Source: Actinomycetota bacterium
Lineage (GTDB): Bacteria > Actinomycetota > Thermoleophilia > Gaiellales > Gaiellaceae
Assembly: GCA_003139545.1 (NCBI GenBank)
Contig: PLJC01000026.1
Coordinates: 1-64,000, forward strand
Length of the DNA: 64,000 nucleotides
Direction: 5' to 3'
The translations under genes were made by a program, and so were the position numbers. Positions 33,079 to 41,600 of this stretch are shown here, one piece after another. The notes under the pieces are model-generated. The model saw nothing but the letters and a program-made list of their open reading frames with translations, was not told the DNA's origin and did no database searches. Within the stretch, counting starts at the first letter, position 1. Every line of letters begins with the position of its first letter.

Positions 33079-34301
33079 TTCTGACCCACGTTCGTCAGGA
33101 TCATCAACGGGATTGCTGCCAAGGCAACGATCATGATTACCACGAGATAGAGCAACCCGAAGCCGTTTGCGATCCGACCGTTGACGTGGCGACCCATGTA
33201 CGCCTTGTCGTTTGCGACGAGCAGGATCGGGACATAGGTCAGCGGCAGCGCGACCACTGAAAAGAGGACTGCGTACTCCGTCAGTATTACCGGGTCGACG
33301 CCGGTCATGAGGATGCCGAGCGCGAGAACGAGCAAGACGAGCCAGGTGAGGGCGAATCGTGGCGCTCCTCGCGGGTGTCTGTAGCGGCCCCACTCCCAGC
33401 CGCAGAACTGCGCGAGGTTGTACGCGCCTGCGAAGACGGTGTCGATCGAGGCCGATCCGACCGCGAAGAGGATTCCGACGAGCGCGAGCAGGAGGCCGAG
33501 CCGCCCCAGCGGCTGCTCCGCGGCGAGCGCGACCGTTCCCAGATGCTGCGGTGAGATCCCGCGGCTGAGAAAGAGCGCACCGCCGGTGATCATCAGGGCG
33601 AATGAGAGGGTTCCGCCGAGGCCGTAGCCTAGGACGGCGTTCGCGCGGTTGAGACCGAGATCCTTCTCCGACCACTGATCCTCGATCCCGCCCGAGGAGT
33701 AGAAGTACACCTCGTATGGCGTCATCGCCGTGCCGAGAATGCCGACCACGAAGTAGGCGTACAACATCCGATTGACGTGCGAGATGTGCGGGACGAAGCC
33801 CGTTCCGACCTTGCCCCAATCCGGCCCGAGCTTCACCGCGACGACCACGAAGACCAGCATGCAGAGCCCTCCGAACCCGAAGACCCGCTCGATCCACTCA
33901 AACGAGGTCACCCAGATCACGACCGCGAAGGCAACAACCGCGAGCACGATCAGCCATCGGTACGGCAGGCCCGACAGGAGTTGAAGCGCGATCGCCACGC
34001 CGCCGAGCTCCGCCGCGAGTGTCATCAGGTTCACGACCTCCGACGAGACCAGCGCCACCACAGCGGCTTTGAAACCGACTCGCTCGCGGATAGCGTCGAA
34101 CACGGCCCTGCCTGAAACAGCGGCAACCCGGCCACACATCTCCGTGTAGACGATGATGCCGATCAGTCCGATCACGATCACCCAGAGCAGCTGATAGCCG
34201 AAGATCGCGCCGGCCGAGACGTTGAACACGAGGTCTCCGATGTCGACGAATCCGCCGATCGCAGCGATAATTCCGAGCCCCAGACCGAGCACTTTGCTCA
34301 C
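33075..34301 (-). CDS. Nramp-family transporter with altered metal-site motifs
   Basis: A 408-residue protein with about 11 spans. The start is GTG 34299-34301, overlapping the upstream stop (GTGA); TTG 34305-34307 is the alternative. The first span reads GGFVDIGDLVFNVSAG where Nramp has DPGN, and the sixth reads GTAMTPYEVYFYSSGG where Nramp has MPH. The Asp is partly kept but Pro, Asn and the Met/His ligand are changed, as in Nramp-related proteins that carry Mg2+ or other cargo. Substrate therefore should not be assumed to be Mn2+ or Fe2+. Confidence 0.85.
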   Translation of the reverse strand: MSKVLGLGLGIIAAIGGFVDIGDLVFNVSAGAIFGYQLLWVIVIGLIGIIVYTEMCGRVAAVSGRAVFDAIRERVGFKAAVVALVSSEVVNLMTLAAELGGVAIALQLLSGLPYRWLIVLAVVAFAVVIWVTSFEWIERVFGFGGLCMLVFVVVAVKLGPDWGKVGTGFVPHISHVNRMLYAYFVVGILGTAMTPYEVYFYSSGGIEDQWSEKDLGLNRANAVLGYGLGGTLSFALMITGGALFLSRGISPQHLGTVALAAEQPLGRLGLLLALVGILFAVGSASIDTVFAGAYNLAQFCGWEWGRYRHPRGAPRFALTWLVLLVLALGILMTGVDPVILTEYAVLFSVVALPLTYVPILLVANDKAYMGRHVNGRIANGFGLLYLVVIMIVALAAIPLMILTNVGQN

Positions 34302-34744
34302 GCGCAACTCCCAAGCTTCTTCAGCCTGCTCGCCACAGCCGCGCCGACTGCACGATCGGACGGATGGTCGTGCAGCCGTTGCAAAGTGGCCGCGAGCACC
34401 GCGGCGTGCTTGGCCTTCTCGCGAACCCGCTGTTCGATCGAAGACAACGCCTTCCGCCGCGACAACGCGTCCGCCAGGTTCGACGACTCAATACGCAACG
34501 CCTCGGCCTGCACGCGCGCGAAATACGTCGTTGTCCGTCCACGCGCCACGTCGCCCGCGAGAAGCGCGCCCTCACAGGCGATCGAATCGAGCGTCGCCCC
34601 ATCGTTCTTCAGCGCATGCCGATCGACGGTACCGCCGTTGCAGCCAGCGACCACGAACGCAACGACGCAAATGAGGAGAAGGCGTATCAGGCGCGGCCTC
34701 GCCCGCAAGCGTATCCTCGAAGGCCGGCTGCCAACCACGCGCAT
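34298..34744 (-). CDS. Putative lipoprotein (148 aa)
   Basis: A basic N-terminus, hydrophobic helix and lipobox VVAGC (Cys near residue 35), followed by an alpha-helical domain with cysteines (SIACEGALL, KLGSCA). It overlaps the transporter start by four bases, so it is the first gene of the transporter/PRC operon and may be its extracytoplasmic partner. No family is recognised. Confidence 0.7.
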   Translation of the reverse strand: MRVVGSRPSRIRLRARPRLIRLLLICVVAFVVAGCNGGTVDRHALKNDGATLDSIACEGALLAGDVARGRTTTYFARVQAEALRIESSNLADALSRRKALSSIEQRVREKAKHAAVLAATLQRLHDHPSDRAVGAAVASRLKKLGSCA

Positions 34745-35080
34745 CGCGTGCCTAAGCGGCTACCTGCGGGGCTTCGGTCGCATTACCTACGAGGTCTAAT
34801 GACCAGCGCAGTCACGACGTTCCGCCTGCGCAGTCGCGCGCGGACCTCGCTCGTTCGGGATCTAAATCGTGTGTCCCGGCGGCATGTCCTCCCACAGGCG
34901 TTGCGGGTTGGAGCGGATTCCTGCCGACCTGAGCCAGTTTGGTCGGCGTCAGACCGGGCATGAAGCTATCTGATTCGCTCCTCGATCGAGACCGCGCAGC
35001 GCGGTCCATCGCGGTTTGCGTTAGTCGCGGCCCACGCGCTAGCTCACTGACACAGATCTGACCAAAAGGGAGGTAGGAAC
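34745..35080. other. Intergenic region, no gene seen
   Basis: No convincing frame. It holds the divergent promoter region of the lipoprotein operon and the next small gene, with a strong GGGAGGT ribosome site at 35068-35074. Confidence 0.5.
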
Positions 35081-35221
35081 ATGTTGTTTTTGATCCTGCT
35101 CGTTCTTCTTGTCCTCGCGATCGGCGGCGGACTCGTTGTCTCGAAGTTCTTGTTCCTGCTGATCGTCGTCGCGATCGTGGTCTTTGCGTTCTCGAGGATG
35201 GGAAGCAGATCATCGACCTGA
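35081..35221 (+). CDS. Small hydrophobic membrane protein (46 aa)
   Basis: ATG 35081 follows GGGAGGTAGGAAC. The product is nearly all hydrophobic: LLVLLVLAIGGGLVVSKFLF then LLIVVAIVVFAFSR, two short helices around GGG and KF. Small proteins of this pattern are common in actinobacteria. A 5'-truncated copy is at 54496. It precedes the DUF6458-type gene and probably shares its operon. Confidence 0.75.
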   Translation: MLFLILLVLLVLAIGGGLVVSKFLFLLIVVAIVVFAFSRMGSRSST

Positions 35222-35695
35222 ACGTCGCTTCTCCGAGTCAGCTGACAACGGAGGTAGAAAATGGGTCTTAGTTTCAGTCTTCTTCTGGCCGCAGCGGGCG
35301 CAGTCCTGATCTGGGCTGTCAACGCCACCGTCAGCGGAGTCAACATCCACACCATCGGGGTCATCCTGCTCATCGTCGGGATCATCGGCTTCGTCGTCTC
35401 CCTCTTTTTCTGGTCGAGCTGGGGAGGCTTCGGCGCCCGAACGGCTGGAGCAGGCCGGTCAACCGTCATCACCGAGCAAGAGCAGCACACCGAGCCGCGG
35501 ATCTAAAGGAATCGAATCGACCCGGCCGGCCCGCGTACGGACTGAACGAGCCTTCATTTCGAGGTGCTGCAACGATCCGCGCGAGCTGGCCGAGCCATCA
35601 AGGCTCCGGCATGACCCGCTGACGCGATTGCGACGAGATGGGGTCGCTTGGTGCTTGTTATGGAGCCATCGTCATTGGCGAGGTGGGAGGAGCTA
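35105..35695. repeat. Direct repeat copy 1 (host side), near-identical to 54496-55195
   Basis: From the middle of the 46-aa gene through the DUF6458-type gene and its 3' flank to about 35695, the sequence matches 54496-55195. Over 35246-35630 I count only about four mismatches. Copy 2 has about 110 extra bases at the point equivalent to 35631. Confidence 0.9.
35261..35506 (+). CDS. DUF6458-like small membrane protein (81 aa), copy 1
   Basis: ATG 35261 with GGAGG upstream. Two transmembrane helices: FSLLLAAAGAVLIWAVNATV and IGVILLIVGIIGFVVSLFFW. The soluble tail is GAGRSTVITEQEQHTEPRI. The fold matches small actinobacterial membrane proteins annotated DUF6458. The copy at 54646 differs by one residue (Val to Ile). 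Confidence 0.8.
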   Translation: MGLSFSLLLAAAGAVLIWAVNATVSGVNIHTIGVILLIVGIIGFVVSLFFWSSWGGFGARTAGAGRSTVITEQEQHTEPRI

Positions 35696-36260
35696 GCAGC
35701 AGGTGGCTTGCGACGACCGCTGTGGCGATGTCGGTGAGCTTGCGGCCGCTGCTCTGGGATTCGTGGCGCAGCAGCTCGAACGCCTTGTCGCCGTCGATAG
35801 CTTGTCGGGCCATCAGGATGCCCTTTGCCTGCTCGATCGTGGCCCGGCGTCCGAAGGCCCCTTGCAGGCTGTGGTACTCCGCGAAGCGTTGCAGGGTGAT
35901 GTCGATTGCGCTTTGTAGCTCTTCGGGGGTGGTGTCGACGATGTAGGCGAAGACGCCGCGCTTGGCCGCTTCGCGGACGTAGCCAGGGTCCTCGGTCGAG
36001 AGCAGAGCGATCACGGGGCAAGTAGCCTCGCGAACGATCTTCTCGATCAGACCGAGCGCATGGTCGGAGGAGAGGCCGAGCCCGACGAGCGCGACGTCGG
36101 GATGCTCTCTCGCGGTAAGCGGGCCGACCTCTTCGATGTCTGTCGAGTCGGCGATCACTTCGTGCCCAAGCCCGGAGACGACCTCGGCGACCAATGCGAG
36201 CCGATCGTGTCGCTCGTTGGCGATCAGGACACGGAGACGCTCGATCCCATTCTGAGCCAT
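35658..36260 (-). CDS. ANTAR-domain response regulator
   Basis: From ATG 36258-36260 (MAQNGIERLRVLIANERHDR); upstream ATGs near 36289 and 36317 are possible. A receiver-like domain (DVALVGLGLSSDHALGLIEKI, CPVIALLST) is followed by an ANTAR domain with AKGILMARQAIDGDKAFELLR. ANTAR proteins bind hairpins in mRNA and act by antitermination. The last residues (LLAPPTSPMTMAP) are encoded inside the duplicated segment, so its C-terminus was probably fused by the rearrangement. Confidence 0.85.
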   Translation of the reverse strand: MAQNGIERLRVLIANERHDRLALVAEVVSGLGHEVIADSTDIEEVGPLTAREHPDVALVGLGLSSDHALGLIEKIVREATCPVIALLSTEDPGYVREAAKRGVFAYIVDTTPEELQSAIDITLQRFAEYHSLQGAFGRRATIEQAKGILMARQAIDGDKAFELLRHESQSSGRKLTDIATAVVASHLLLAPPTSPMTMAP

Positions 36261-36508
36261 CGCCCGATCGTGAGAACGAGGAACCATTGCTAGAGGCCGC
36301 ACCGAACCTTGTGCCATTAAGACGCACATTCTAGCACTCTCCGCTACACTCGTTGGACGGTTTCCTCACCGAGCTGTCTCGTGAGGCACGCCGCCGGTGG
36401 GTCGCAACACTCGGCCCGCACGATCCGCCCTCAACAGCGTGTGGTGGAGCAGTCGTAGCGGCCGCAACTCCTTGGCTGGCGATGAATCGTCAAGCCAAAG
36501 GAGGACTG

Positions 36509-36685
36509 ATGGCGAAATCGGTTTCGGATCCGCCAATCCGCGTCTTTCATGACGGCGAATACTGGCGTGTTGATTACGGGAGCTACATGGACGGATTCCA
36601 CGCGACCCGCGCTGAGGCCACAGCGAAGGCAACGCTGGCAGCAACCCGCGAACACCGCGAGCTGGAAATCGAAGCGACGGACTAA
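36509..36685 (+). CDS. Small DUF2188-like protein (58 aa)
   Basis: I chose ATG 36509 because AAGGAGG lies 4-10 bases upstream; longer frames have no ribosome site. The product PPIRVFHDGEYWRVDYGSY followed by FHATRAEATAKATLAATREH resembles DUF2188: a short beta hairpin with a Trp and a helix with repeated Ala/Lys. Function unknown. Confidence 0.7.
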   Translation: MAKSVSDPPIRVFHDGEYWRVDYGSYMDGFHATRAEATAKATLAATREHRELEIEATD

Positions 36686-36730
36686 ACAGTCGGCGAACGA
36701 GTGGTTTGAAAGTCCTCCACTCAGGCCTAC

Positions 36731-38122
36731 TCACGATCCCTGCGTCATCGCGATCGACGTCTCGCCCGCGGTGACCGGGATCTGCGCGAGCAGCTTCCCG
36801 ACCCGCGTCCACCAGGCGGACGTGATCGTCCCCGACGAGCTCCACTTGACGTGGAAGTCGGTGCCGACCCGCGGCCGGATGAGAGGCGTCGGCGCCGCGC
36901 CGCCCGACTTCGTCTGGAAGACGACGCCGGTCGCTCCAGACGGGACGTTCATCGGGCCAAGCGACTTGCCGCCGCGGATCCAGTACGCCTTCACGACGAT
37001 CCCGGTCGCCGGCGTCATGTCGAGCTCGATCTCGTCTGCACCGATGGGCGCCGACACCGAGCCGAGCGTCTGGCCGCCGCCTGTGAACGAGATCGTCGCA
37101 GTCGTCGACGCCGGTGTCGTGCCCGGCTGCGAGCTCCCGCTCGCCCATCCGGGCAGCGGTGCGCCGAGCGGCGTGATGCAGTCGCGGTATTCCTTCTTGC
37201 TCAGCGTCTTCGGTTCGATGTCGAGTGGTGAGCCGGGCCTACTGTCGTAGAAACCGGCCTCCTCGGTTCGCGGGTGCGTCTTCAGGAACGTGCACATGTG
37301 CTTGATGAACGTCGGGTCGTCGACGTAGAGGCCCCATTCGGGCACCGCGAACGGGCGCCCGTGTCCGATCGACGCGGTGTACAGCGCCTCGAGGCCGGTC
37401 CACGGAGCAGTGTCGGTGAGACTCTCATCGAAGATGTCGCCGGCATCGACGTCGACATACGACTTGCCCGGGTAATAGTTCTCCGGCTCGTTCGCGGCGA
37501 TGCGCGGGTTGCCGCGGGCGATCGGGCTCCACACGATGCGCAGGCGCGGGAACGGATTCGAGGCGAGGTCCCCGTTGATGGGCGGCATCCCCAGCGCTTT
37601 CAGCTTGGCGTTGATCGACGCGGCCGAGCCGCCGTGGAGGATGAGGTAGATGCGCGCGAACGCCTTCCGATAGTCGGCGGGCGAATGTCCCGGCTTCGCC
37701 GAGCCGTTCGCCCGGAACCCGGACCAGAGGTTGATGTAGTTGTTCATCTCGGCCATCGGTCGGACGTAGATGGCCTTCCCCCATTGCGCGATCGCCTGGT
37801 TCAGCCCGATCAGGTAGCCGTCGCCCTTCCCGGCGGCGATCTGCGCGGGCGTGATCGCCTCCTTGTGCGACGTTCCCTTCGCCGTGCCGAGGTGGATCAT
37901 CGGAATCGGCGTCAGCGTCCCGAACAGGCTCACGAACGGCGAGCCGTACGAGAGGCCCTGCCCCCACCCGAGGAACGCCTGGTGCACCGTCGAGGCCTGG
38001 CCGGTCAGCGTCTGGAAGCGCGGCAGATCGCCGGTGATCCCGAGCAGCGGCTTCGCCTGCGCCGAGGACGCGAACGCGAGGGCCGTCAGACCGACCGCGA
38101 AAAAGGTGCCCCTACGACCCAC
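36731..38122 (-). CDS. Secreted glycoside hydrolase (GH26-like) with C-terminal beta domain
   Basis: A 463-residue exported protein from GTG 38120-38122, with signal peptide to about residue 23. The catalytic region has VRPMAEMNNYINLWSGF (acid/base Glu near residue 125) and RPFAVPEWGLYVDDP (nucleophile Glu near 260), the two glutamates of clan A hydrolases such as GH26 mannanases. A Ser/Thr/Pro linker leads to a beta domain of about 120 residues. The target glycan is not known. Confidence 0.8.
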   Translation of the reverse strand: MGRRGTFFAVGLTALAFASSAQAKPLLGITGDLPRFQTLTGQASTVHQAFLGWGQGLSYGSPFVSLFGTLTPIPMIHLGTAKGTSHKEAITPAQIAAGKGDGYLIGLNQAIAQWGKAIYVRPMAEMNNYINLWSGFRANGSAKPGHSPADYRKAFARIYLILHGGSAASINAKLKALGMPPINGDLASNPFPRLRIVWSPIARGNPRIAANEPENYYPGKSYVDVDAGDIFDESLTDTAPWTGLEALYTASIGHGRPFAVPEWGLYVDDPTFIKHMCTFLKTHPRTEEAGFYDSRPGSPLDIEPKTLSKKEYRDCITPLGAPLPGWASGSSQPGTTPASTTATISFTGGGQTLGSVSAPIGADEIELDMTPATGIVVKAYWIRGGKSLGPMNVPSGATGVVFQTKSGGAAPTPLIRPRVGTDFHVKWSSSGTITSAWWTRVGKLLAQIPVTAGETSIAMTQGS

Positions 38123-38187
38123 TGGGTGAAGTATCCGACGTTGGGACGGAATTGCAAAGGCGCCGATACGATGAGCGGCGCCAGCCA

Positions 38188-38260
38188 GCCCTCTTAGCTC
38201 AGTTGGTAGAGCACCTCCATGGTAAGGAGGGGGTCGACGGTTCGAGTCCGTCAGAGGGCT
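38188..38260 (+). tRNA. tRNA-Thr (GGT), integration target
   Basis: Acceptor GCCCTCT pairs with AGAGGGC, anticodon stem CCTCC/GGAGG with loop ATGGTAA (GGT), T-arm GACGG-TTCGAGT-CCGTC, discriminator T, no encoded CCA. The segment from the anticodon loop to the 3' end is the attachment core of the adjacent island array. Confidence 0.95.
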
Positions 38261-38262
38261 CT
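38219..38262 (+). repeat. Attachment site (attL), tRNA-Thr 3' end
   Basis: The 44 bases from ATGGTAAGG in the anticodon loop to GGGCTCT are identical at 48459-48502, nearly so at 61321-61364, and diverged at 52198 and 53816. This is the standard tyrosine-integrase core location within a tRNA. The integrase stop codon lies inside it. Confidence 0.92.
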
Positions 38263-39472
38263 ACGAAGCTCCCGCAAAGAGCGGGATTACGTTGCTCTCA
38301 GTGGCAACGATGAGGCGTTTCGAGGTAGCACCCAGGTAGCACCGAGTGCTCCTGGCCTCGGCAATCGCCTCTTCTGCGTTCATTTTCTCGGCACCGTCGA
38401 GCTCGTCGAAGACGTGCCCGTAGGTGTCGAGTGCCATCGTCGCCGAGTGCCCCGCCTGGCGGGCCACATCGACGATCGAACGACCCTCTGCGATCAGCAG
38501 CGACACGAACGAGTGCCGCAGGTCGTACGGCCGGACATCCGTCAGTCCGGCTTTCTTCGCGGCCGTGGCGAAGGCGCGACGACGCCAGTTCTTCCAGTCG
38601 TCGTCGTCCCACGGCCGGCCATCATGCGCCGGGAAGACGAACCTGTCGTCACCCGGCCGTCCGCTCCGCAGCCGCAACTCCGCCAGCTCTACCTTCAGCG
38701 GAGCAACGATCCGAACCGAACGGGTTGCCCGCGTCTTCGTCGACTTCAGTTCGCCATACGCGACGGACTGCTCGACGAGGATCGTCCGCTCGCGGACGTG
38801 ACCCCAGGTCAGGGCGAGTGCCTCCCCCGGCCTCAGGCCCGCGTACGCGAGCACCGACACGAGCGCCTTGTCGAGATCGGTCGGCAACTCACGCCGCAAC
38901 CGCTCGACCGTTACCGGTGCCAGCGGCCGCACCGACCGCTTCCGAACAACGGCCCGCTTCCGCACCGGCTTGACCGGATTCGACCCGAGCCGCCCCCAGG
39001 TGACCGCCTCACGGCAGACCGCCTGGAGCAGTGCGAGCGTCTTCCGGATCGTCGGCTCGCCGACGCCCGCCGCCCGGAGCTCCGACTGGAACTCCGCGAC
39101 GAGACCCGGCGTCAACTGCCGGAGTTGCAGACCGCCGAGCCGCGGCAGGACGTGCAGGTCCCAGATCGACGCGTATCGCTCCTGCGTCTTCCGGGCCAGC
39201 TCGGTCGAGGCGTAACGCTTCCACCACTCGCGCGCGAACTCGTCGAGTGTCACCTTGCTCTGTTCGAACAGGGCCAACTCTCCGAGCTGCTTGCGACGGC
39301 GGATGTCTGTCTCGAACCGAACGGCGTCCTCGTGCCGGTCGAAGCACTTGACGTGCTGCTTCGAACCGCGGCCGCCTTGCCGCCATTGGACGCGGTATTG
39401 CTTGCGCCCGTTGTCCAACATGCGCTTCTCGATCACTCTTCCATCACTTCCCGTCCGAGTGCGAGTCAGCAT
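38261..39472 (-). CDS. Tyrosine integrase of element 1
   Basis: A 403-residue phage-type integrase with an N-terminal arm-binding domain (RKQYRVQWRQGGRGSK), a SAM-like core-binding domain and the catalytic domain: Arg in YAGLRPGEALALTWG, His-x-x-Arg in YDLRHSFVSLL, the second His in GHSATMAL and Tyr in LDTYGHVF. All catalytic residues are present, so it may be active. Its TAG stop (38261-38263) is in the att core. It is expected to recombine the 38219 and 48459 sites. Confidence 0.93.
   Translation of the reverse strand: MLTRTRTGSDGRVIEKRMLDNGRKQYRVQWRQGGRGSKQHVKCFDRHEDAVRFETDIRRRKQLGELALFEQSKVTLDEFAREWWKRYASTELARKTQERYASIWDLHVLPRLGGLQLRQLTPGLVAEFQSELRAAGVGEPTIRKTLALLQAVCREAVTWGRLGSNPVKPVRKRAVVRKRSVRPLAPVTVERLRRELPTDLDKALVSVLAYAGLRPGEALALTWGHVRERTILVEQSVAYGELKSTKTRATRSVRIVAPLKVELAELRLRSGRPGDDRFVFPAHDGRPWDDDDWKNWRRRAFATAAKKAGLTDVRPYDLRHSFVSLLIAEGRSIVDVARQAGHSATMALDTYGHVFDELDGAEKMNAEEAIAEARSTRCYLGATSKRLIVATESNVIPLFAGAS
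38322..38342. repeat. Putative integrase arm-type site, left
   Basis: GAGGTAGCACCCAGGTAGCA followed by C contains a tandem AGGTAGCAC with an 11-base period. The identical 21 bases occur at 48342-48362 near the right att site of element 1. The left copy lies within the integrase coding sequence. Confidence 0.7.
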
Positions 39473-39501
39473 GTGCGCAGTCTGCCCGATCGAGCGGCGA
39501 C

Positions 39502-39870
39502 TCAGCCATCGGCCTCCAGCAACTCGCGCAAACCTCGGCCGGCGCGCCCGGCCCGCAAGAACTCGGCGGGCGTGGCGGACCAGTCGTCCTCTCCGCGAGC
39601 GCAGACGACATTCGAGTCGATCCAGGCGTCGAGATCGGCGAGCTGGACGCGCAGCCGCCCGCGCAACTTCGACGCCCGCAGCTCGCCACCGGCGATCGCG
39701 CGGTAGACAGCGTTCGGCGAAAGCCCGGTCAACTCGGCGACCGCACTGACCGTGAGCAACCGCCGTTCAGCCTCATTCAAGAGCTCCACCTCCATCGCAG
39801 GTGCAAATGTTCCAGCCTGAAATGGTGCTGCAGAACCTGACTCGGCACTGACTTCTGCCTGACCTGACAC
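39502..39870 (-). CDS. Excisionase-like HTH protein
   Basis: The frame opens at GTG 39868-39870; ATG 39793-39795 (MEVELLNEAERRLLTV) is a shorter alternative giving 97 residues. The core LLTVSAVAELTGLSPNAVYR followed by GELRASKLRGRLRVQLADLDAW is a MerR-like excisionase (HTH_17) fold. It lies 30 bases upstream of the integrase in the same direction, the normal xis-int order. It would direct excision or regulate int. Confidence 0.8.
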   Translation of the reverse strand: MSGQAEVSAESGSAAPFQAGTFAPAMEVELLNEAERRLLTVSAVAELTGLSPNAVYRAIAGGELRASKLRGRLRVQLADLDAWIDSNVVCARGEDDWSATPAEFLRAGRAGRGLRELLEADG

Positions 39871-40196
39871 TCCGAGTTGCGTTTTTCGCGCGTTGCGCTC
39901 GCGAAGTCAGCGAAAAGTCAGGCGCAGGTCAGGCCGCGAATGAAGCTGGAGAATGCTTCTGGCGCGCCGGAGGCGCCGATCATTGACAACTCAGCTCGGG
40001 CCGGGGCGAGATGTTAGACATCTCGATTCGGGATGTTCAGTGTCCCGTTTGGCTCACGTCGCCCCGAGGGATCTTGGAGACTGAACGCGTCGAGCAGCTT
40101 TCGGAGCGTGTAGCCATGGGTGAGCTTCACGGCACTGTTCTGGCTCGCAAAGAAATCGGAGTCCTTGACGGCATCCGCCCGTCTGGCGGCCGGTGC
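39871..40196. promoter_or_regulatory. Regulatory spacer with perfect palindrome CGAGATGT-TAG-ACATCTCG
   Basis: No gene is seen. Between 39845 and 39935 there are several GTCAGG/CCTGAC copies in both orientations, likely protein-binding sites for Xis or a repressor. At 40006-40024 a perfect 8-bp-arm palindrome is followed by CGGGA-N9-TCCCG. Confidence 0.5.
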
Positions 40197-41393
40197 TCAG
40201 TTCTCAATGGCTGTGCCTTCTTCGAGTACGGCGAGGTACTTGCTGTAGACGAACAGCTTGTTGCGCGATCGTCCTGTGACCTCTCGGACAATTCCGAGGC
40301 GCTCGAGGTGTGCAGCGGTGGTTGCGACCGTGACCTCAGATAGCGACAGGTCGCGCGCAGCCTCCGGTATACGGAACACCACCTGACGGATCGTCAGCTC
40401 ATGGAGACGCAGCGCGGACCCACTAGCACGGCCCAGCCCGAGGATCACCTGCCTGTCCTCTGCGACAAGGGCGAGCAGCCGCCGGGTCGTCTCGGTCGCG
40501 GAACCAGCAACCTCGTTGACGCCCTCCAAGAAAAACTGGAGCCACTCTTCCCACTCACCGTGGGTTCGGACTCGCTGGAGGTGGGTGTAGTACTCGTCCC
40601 TGTTCCGCTTCAAGTACAGACTGAGGTAGAGCAACGGTCGCGACATGACCTGCTGCTCCTCCGTGCATAGAAGCAGCGTGATCAGGAGCCGGCCCACGCG
40701 CCCGTTGCCGTCGAGGAACGGATGGATCGTCTCGAATTGGGCATGAGCCAATGCGGCCTTCACGAGAATCGGCGTCTTCACCGGATCGTTGTGCAGGAAC
40801 TTCTCGAGCGCGCCCATAGCGGGCGGCACCTCGTGCGCAGGAGGGGGGACGTATCGAGCGTTGCCTGGCCGTGTACCGCCGATCCAGTTCTGAGAGGACC
40901 GGAACTCGCCGGGAGCCTGTCCCGCCCCTCGTCCGGACTCGAGGAGCAGACCATGGACTTCCTTGAAGACACGGAGGCTGAGCGGGAAGCCTCCTCGGAC
41001 GCGGTCGATCCCGTGATTCATGGCGCGGATGTAGTTAAAGGTCTCGCGGGTATCCGCAACCGGCACGCCAGGCGCCTCGTCGTGCTCAAAGAGCAATAGG
41101 TCAGAGAGCGACGACTGGGTGCCTTCGATCTGCGACGACAAAACGGCTTCCTTGCGAATGTACGAGTAGAGGAACTGGTCAGGGTCGGGCAAGAGGAGCG
41201 TGATGCCGTCGAGCCGGCCGAGAGCCTGGTTGGCCTTGTCGAGCAGCTCCTGCGTATCGGGGCCGATCTCGAGAGAAGGACTCGGCGGAAGCGGCTTGGG
41301 GTGGAAGCTGTAGAACTCCTCACCGCCGGCGTTCACGCGCCGAAAGTTCCCAGCCCGGTCGCTGACTCCCGGAGCCTTCGCGGCACGGGCCAC
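40197..41393 (-). CDS. Fic-domain protein with N-terminal inhibitory helix and C-terminal winged helix
   Basis: A 398-residue protein from GTG 41391-41393. The Fic_N segment carries the inhibitory motif SSQIEGTQSS near residue 90 (S/T-x-x-x-E-G, class II). The catalytic motif is HPFLDGNGRVGR near residue 220. A C-terminal region (LSLSEVTVATTAAHLERLGI) looks like a winged helix. Fic proteins AMPylate targets; this architecture is common in solitary, self-inhibited forms. All catalytic residues are intact. Confidence 0.92.
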   Translation of the reverse strand: MARAAKAPGVSDRAGNFRRVNAGGEEFYSFHPKPLPPSPSLEIGPDTQELLDKANQALGRLDGITLLLPDPDQFLYSYIRKEAVLSSQIEGTQSSLSDLLLFEHDEAPGVPVADTRETFNYIRAMNHGIDRVRGGFPLSLRVFKEVHGLLLESGRGAGQAPGEFRSSQNWIGGTRPGNARYVPPPAHEVPPAMGALEKFLHNDPVKTPILVKAALAHAQFETIHPFLDGNGRVGRLLITLLLCTEEQQVMSRPLLYLSLYLKRNRDEYYTHLQRVRTHGEWEEWLQFFLEGVNEVAGSATETTRRLLALVAEDRQVILGLGRASGSALRLHELTIRQVVFRIPEAARDLSLSEVTVATTAAHLERLGIVREVTGRSRNKLFVYSKYLAVLEEGTAIEN

Positions 41394-41408
41394 GCGCTAG
41401 TTCACCAT

Positions 41409-41455
41409 CCTTAGCCTCACTGACATGAAACTAAGGATAAGGCATTTTCCTTAGC
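41409..41455 (-). promoter_or_regulatory. Candidate operator of the fic gene: three CTAAGG half-sites
   Basis: CCTTAGC (41409-41415), CTAAGG (41431-41436) and CCTTAGC (41449-41455) lie just upstream of the fic GTG in an AT-richer stretch. The alternating orientation makes two inverted pairs, which suits binding of a dimeric repressor, possibly through the winged-helix end of the Fic protein itself. Confidence 0.45.
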
Positions 41456-41600
41456 TAGCGCGAATACCAAGCAAAGGATCTTTGCCTTGAGGTCCTCGCC
41501 AACGAAGCGAAGGGACTGGTAGCCCGACCTGGCAAACGGACTGGCAAATGGCATGGCACCCGCTGCCAGCACGCTTGCCAGTACCAACTCTCTCGTGCCG

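Noticed and set aside
40011..40343. Plus-strand ORF of 110 codons opposite the end of fic
   Set aside because: Half of it is antisense to the conserved Fic C-terminus and it begins on the regulatory palindrome; no coding signature.
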